Positions 61,357-64,000 of a DNA stretch of 64,000 nucleotides are shown here, piece after piece (positions within the stretch are counted from its first letter, which is position 1; each line of letters starts with the position of its first letter). The stretch spans positions 150,146 to 214,145 of the forward strand of contig QCHB01000003.1 of the NCBI GenBank assembly GCA_003278095.1, written 5' to 3'. The translations under genes were made by a program, and so were the position numbers. The notes below the pieces were generated by a model, which was given only the letters and a program-made list of their open reading frames with translations, was not told the DNA's origin and did not search any database. The DNA is from SAR116 cluster bacterium AG-390-L20 (lineage in GTDB: Bacteria; Pseudomonadota; Alphaproteobacteria; Puniceispirillales; Marisalimonadaceae).

Positions 61357-63159
61357 ATGACGGATATTAATCTAATAAGAAATTTCTCTATTATAGCTCA
61401 TATTGATCACGGTAAATCAACACTTGCTGATAGGTTAATACAAGCATGTAAAGGTTTGGCAGATAGGGAGATGAAGGAGCAAGTGCTTGACAATATGGAA
61501 ATTGAAAGAGAAAGAGGAATTACCATAAAGGCTCAGACTGTTAGACTATTATACAAGCATACAGATAATAAAACTTACACATTGAATTTAATGGATACAC
61601 CTGGGCATGTTGATTTTGCTTACGAAGTTTCTAGATCCTTGTCAGCGTGTGAAGGCTCATTACTTGTAGTAGATTCATCTCAAGGAGTAGAGGCACAGAC
61701 CCTTGCTAATGTTTATCAGGCGATTGAGGTTAATCACGAAATTGTAACTGTGCTTAATAAAATAGATTTACCTGCTTCTGAACCTGAAAGAATAAGAAAA
61801 CAAATTGAAGATGTTATAGGTTTGCCAGGTGAAGAAGGGATAGAAGTTTCTGCTAAAACAGGTCTTGGAATAAAAGAAGTTTTATCTTCTTTGGTAGAAA
61901 AGTTAGATCCACCTATTGGAAATTCATCTGCTTCTTTGCAAGCTCTTCTCATAGATAGTTGGTATGATCCTTATTTAGGTGTTCTTACATTAGTCAGAGT
62001 TGTTAACGGGACATTAAAAAAAGGTCAAAAAATTCGTTTTATGTCAACAAAAGTTTCACACACAATTGAAAAATTAGGTATATTCACTCCCAAAATAATT
62101 GATGTCGACATGCTTGGTCCTGGTGAAATTGGTTTTATGACAGCCTCGGTGAAAACTGTGGCTGATTGTAAAGTCGGAGATACTATAACTGAAGACCGCA
62201 ACCCTGTGAAAACTATGTTGCCTGGCTTTAAACCTTCAGTACCTGTTGTTTTTTGTGGTCTGTTTCCCATGGATAATGCTCAATTTTCGGATTTAAGAGA
62301 AGCATTAAGCAAATTGTCTTTAAATGATGCATCTTTCAGTTTTGAGGCTGAAACCTCCGCGGCCTTAGGCTTTGGTTTTAGATGTGGTTTTTTAGGCCTT
62401 TTACATATGGAAATAATAAGAGAGAGACTGACAAGAGAGTTTGACTTAGAACTAATCTCCACCGCTCCTTCAGTAGTTTACAAAGTTCAAAAAAACGATA
62501 ATACGAATGAGTTGCTTCACAATCCAGCAGATTTACCAGATATAAACTATATCAATTACATAGAAGAACCATGGATCAAAGCGACTATAATGGTTCCAGA
62601 TGAATATGTTGGCTCAGTATTAACACTTTGCACTGAAAGAAGGGGGGAGCAGATAGATTTAACATACGCCGGAACCAGAGCTATGATTGTTTATAAATTG
62701 CCTCTGAACGAGGTGGTTTTTGATTTCTATGACAAATTGAAAAGTATGACCTCAGGTTATGCGAGTTTTGATTATCAAATGGATAATTATAAGAAGGGAG
62801 ATCTTGTCCGTGTGTCAATATTGGTTAATGGGGATCCTGTTGATGCCTTAGCCATGATAAGTCATAGGGATCAAGCAGAAAATAGAGGCCGTGCTATATG
62901 TACAAGGTTAAAAGATTTAATACCGCGGCAACTTTTTAAGGTTGCTTTACAAGCTGCCATCGGAGGGAAAGTTATTGCAAGAGAAACCATATCAGCAATG
63001 AGAAAAGATGTTACAGCAAAATGTTATGGTGGAGATATTAGCCGTAAAAAGAAACTGTTAGAAAAGCAAAAAGCAGGTAAAAAAAGAATGAGGCAGTTTG
63101 GTAGCGTTGAGATACCTCAGAACGCGTTTTTTGAAGCACTAAAAATGGGTGATAATTAA
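61357..63159 (+). CDS. lepA: Elongation factor 4 (LepA)
   Basis: Ribosome back-translocase GTPase of 600 residues. G1 is [10 protein letters not shown]2 around [11 protein letters not shown]3 DTPGHVDF, G4 NKIDLP and G5 SAKTG; the C-terminal LepA-specific domain ends [27 protein letters not shown]. Length and order are typical. It is convergent with a small membrane protein gene one base after its stop. Confidence 0.97.
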   Translation: MTDINLIRNFSIIAHIDHGKSTLADRLIQACKGLADREMKEQVLDNMEIERERGITIKAQTVRLLYKHTDNKTYTLNLMDTPGHVDFAYEVSRSLSACEGSLLVVDSSQGVEAQTLANVYQAIEVNHEIVTVLNKIDLPASEPERIRKQIEDVIGLPGEEGIEVSAKTGLGIKEVLSSLVEKLDPPIGNSSASLQALLIDSWYDPYLGVLTLVRVVNGTLKKGQKIRFMSTKVSHTIEKLGIFTPKIIDVDMLGPGEIGFMTASVKTVADCKVGDTITEDRNPVKTMLPGFKPSVPVVFCGLFPMDNAQFSDLREALSKLSLNDASFSFEAETSAALGFGFRCGFLGLLHMEIIRERLTREFDLELISTAPSVVYKVQKNDNTNELLHNPADLPDINYINYIEEPWIKATIMVPDEYVGSVLTLCTERRGEQIDLTYAGTRAMIVYKLPLNEVVFDFYDKLKSMTSGYASFDYQMDNYKKGDLVRVSILVNGDPVDALAMISHRDQAENRGRAICTRLKDLIPRQLFKVALQAAIGGKVIARETISAMRKDVTAKCYGGDISRKKKLLEKQKAGKKRMRQFGSVEIPQNAFFEALKMGDN

Positions 63160-63160
63160 A

Positions 63161-63535
63161 TTAAACTCTTTTTGAATTAGATGTTTGGTTACTTATTTTT
63201 TTTCTAGCTGACTTTTTTATTCCAAGTCCTATGAATAGAAAACTAAATAGTGCCAAAAAAGGAGCTGCTGGTAATAATAATATAGATGTTATAAAGGGAT
63301 GCCAAATAAATCCAGAGCAATTTAATACCTCTAGAGCTGAACAAGGATCAATATATCTACTGACTATAGCTTCAGCCACTTGCAGGCTATTTGGAGAAAA
63401 ATAAAACCAAAATTGTCCTAATTGAGTGATTTCATTTTTATTATCAATTTGTAAAATTATATCAAAGTAGTTGCTAATAATTGTTAGAATAAAAGAACTT
63501 ATGCCTAAAAGTATGAAAATTCTTCCAACTATCAA
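63161..63535 (-). CDS. Hypothetical membrane protein, 124 residues
   Basis: Unrecognised protein with two or three hydrophobic helices (IFILLGISSFILTIISNYF at the start, and ILLLPAAPFLALFSFLFIGLGI near the end) and a periplasmic-side middle containing two cysteines in DPCSALEVLNCSG. The ends are basic (KKSARKK). Small proteins of this shape occur in alphaproteobacteria without known role. The overlap with the end of lepA is avoided by one base; the start codon at 63535 has no strong ribosome-binding site. Confidence 0.65.
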   Translation of the reverse strand: MIVGRIFILLGISSFILTIISNYFDIILQIDNKNEITQLGQFWFYFSPNSLQVAEAIVSRYIDPCSALEVLNCSGFIWHPFITSILLLPAAPFLALFSFLFIGLGIKKSARKKISNQTSNSKRV

Positions 63536-63656
63536 CTTTAAAATCCTATAAGTTTAATTGAGGATTAATTTAAGACTTATAATTACAATTTCAATAAAAT
63601 AATAACTTATATTAACTTGCTCGTTAAAATTTGTTGATGTAGAGTGCTATTTTTTT

Positions 63657-63746
63657 GGAGGGGTGGCCGAGTGGTTTAAGGCGCACGCCTGGAAAGCGTG
63701 TTGGGGTTAACGCCTCTCAAGGGTTCGAATCCCTTCCTCTCCGCCA
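63657..63746 (+). tRNA. tRNA-Ser (anticodon GGA)
   Basis: A class II tRNA of 90 bases: acceptor GGAGGGG/CCTCTCC (one wobble), D arm with GCCGAGTGG, anticodon stem CACGC/GCGTG around loop CTGGAAA giving GGA, a long variable arm, T arm AAGGG/CCCTT around TTCGAAT, discriminator G and encoded CCA. It reads UCC/UCU codons. Confidence 0.96.
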
Positions 63747-64000
63747 TTATATATTTTTATTACTATTATAATTAACACCCACAACAAAGTGTAATATTAA
63801 ACATAAATATTTTTGGATTTGCCGCATCCTTTTCCTAATCAACATTGGTCAATGGTCAGGGAGCAGCCCATTGACCGGAATCCATTGAACTTTAACCAGG
63901 GTTCATTGATTAGTTGGTGGAGTTGGTTAGGTGTTATTTTGTTTCTATAAATAGTTATTATTGTCATAAATCTAATAAAATTAGATGATTAACAAGTAAT
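63747..64000. other. 254-base right end without a protein gene
   Basis: The first 70 bases are AT-rich. Bases 63821-63931 are markedly more G+C-rich and can fold (see the ncRNA candidate). The last 70 bases are again AT-rich and continue past the window. No coding frame of note is seen. Confidence 0.6.
63834..63931 (+). ncRNA. Candidate structured RNA with three-way junction
   Basis: A closing stem CCTAATCAAC/GTTGGTTAGG (63834-63843 with 63922-63931, one wobble) encloses a perfect 9-bp hairpin GGTCAATGG/CCATTGACC (63847-63855 with 63868-63876) and a 5-bp hairpin TGAAC/GTTCA (63886-63890 with 63901-63905). A T-rich run follows on the plus strand. The base composition differs from the flanks. 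It could be a small RNA gene or a leader of a gene beyond the window. I do not recognise a known family. Confidence 0.45.

Noticed and set aside
63840..63880. SRP (4.5S) RNA
   Set aside because: GGTCAGGGAGCAGCCC recalls the SRP core, but the GGAA tetraloop and the asymmetric internal loop are not in the proper order, so it is not an SRP RNA as written.
1..64000. CRISPR arrays, insertion sequences, integrases, prophage genes
   Set aside because: No regular spaced repeats, transposase or recombinase motifs were found on either strand; the tRNA-Arg repeat is the only mobile-element-like trace.

Overview
The window looks like a chromosomal piece of an AT-rich (roughly one third G+C), gene-dense alphaproteobacterium, most likely a streamlined marine heterotroph of the HIMB59/AEGEAN-169 or a similar low-GC lineage. 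Class-level evidence is the combination of COQ9 directly after rpsU, a Coq7 hydroxylase, a TrcR/DUF1013 protein and a fused PntA; the lineage guess rests only on base composition and gene content. There is no CRISPR array, insertion sequence, integrase or rRNA operon.

Region 1 (79-12174) is a catabolic and transport block: acyl-CoA ligase, DapA-like aldolase/dehydratase, CDO-like cupin, crotonase, family III CoA-transferase, a four-domain rhodanese, a ThDP enzyme of the acetolactate synthase family, a TauE/SafE permease and a complete tripartite tricarboxylate transporter (tctCBA). The mix (3-His cupin, CoA activation, rhodanese, TauE anion exporter) suggests degradation of an organosulfur or other small organic acid, but no enzyme fixes the substrate. 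Region 2 (12397-22478) holds coq7, a DCC protein, a five-gene branched-chain-amino-acid-type ABC importer, a class III aminotransferase flanked by two small proteins, nrtS, a DUF3108 protein and an aroE-like gene. Both importers carry a strong hairpin immediately after the binding-protein gene.

Region 3 (22482-31937, minus strand) is a leucine/isovalerate degradation operon (isovaleryl-CoA dehydrogenase, both methylcrotonyl-CoA carboxylase subunits, HMG-CoA lyase, methylglutaconyl-CoA hydratase) continuing into an AhpD-like protein, a second acyl-CoA dehydrogenase and a CoA-transferase. Region 4 (32008-37118) is nitrogen metabolism: glutamate dehydrogenase, AmtB without an adjacent glnK, and a half-length GlnE that keeps only one nucleotidyltransferase domain. 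Region 5 (37244-43929) is a sugar-phosphate operon fbp-tkt-pgk-gap-rpe-gph, Calvin-like in layout but with no RuBisCO or phosphoribulokinase here.

Region 6 (43910-47794) contains an SDR dehydrogenase, tRNA-Arg(CCT) and a 1.2-kb islet bounded by that tRNA and a second copy of its 3' half, which is the footprint of a tRNA-targeted integration or a tRNA duplication. It carries a lipoprotein gene of unknown function. Beyond it lie a secreted protein and a haloacetate dehalogenase with the full active-site set. Region 7 (47821-63535) is mostly housekeeping: PepF, a UbiB/ABC1 kinase, pntAB, rpsU, COQ9, metA (acetyl-type), purEK, trcR, ygfZ, leuA with an apparent transcription-attenuation leader peptide, and lepA. 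The right end has tRNA-Ser(GGA) and a G+C-rich stretch that folds into a three-way junction and may be an undescribed small RNA.
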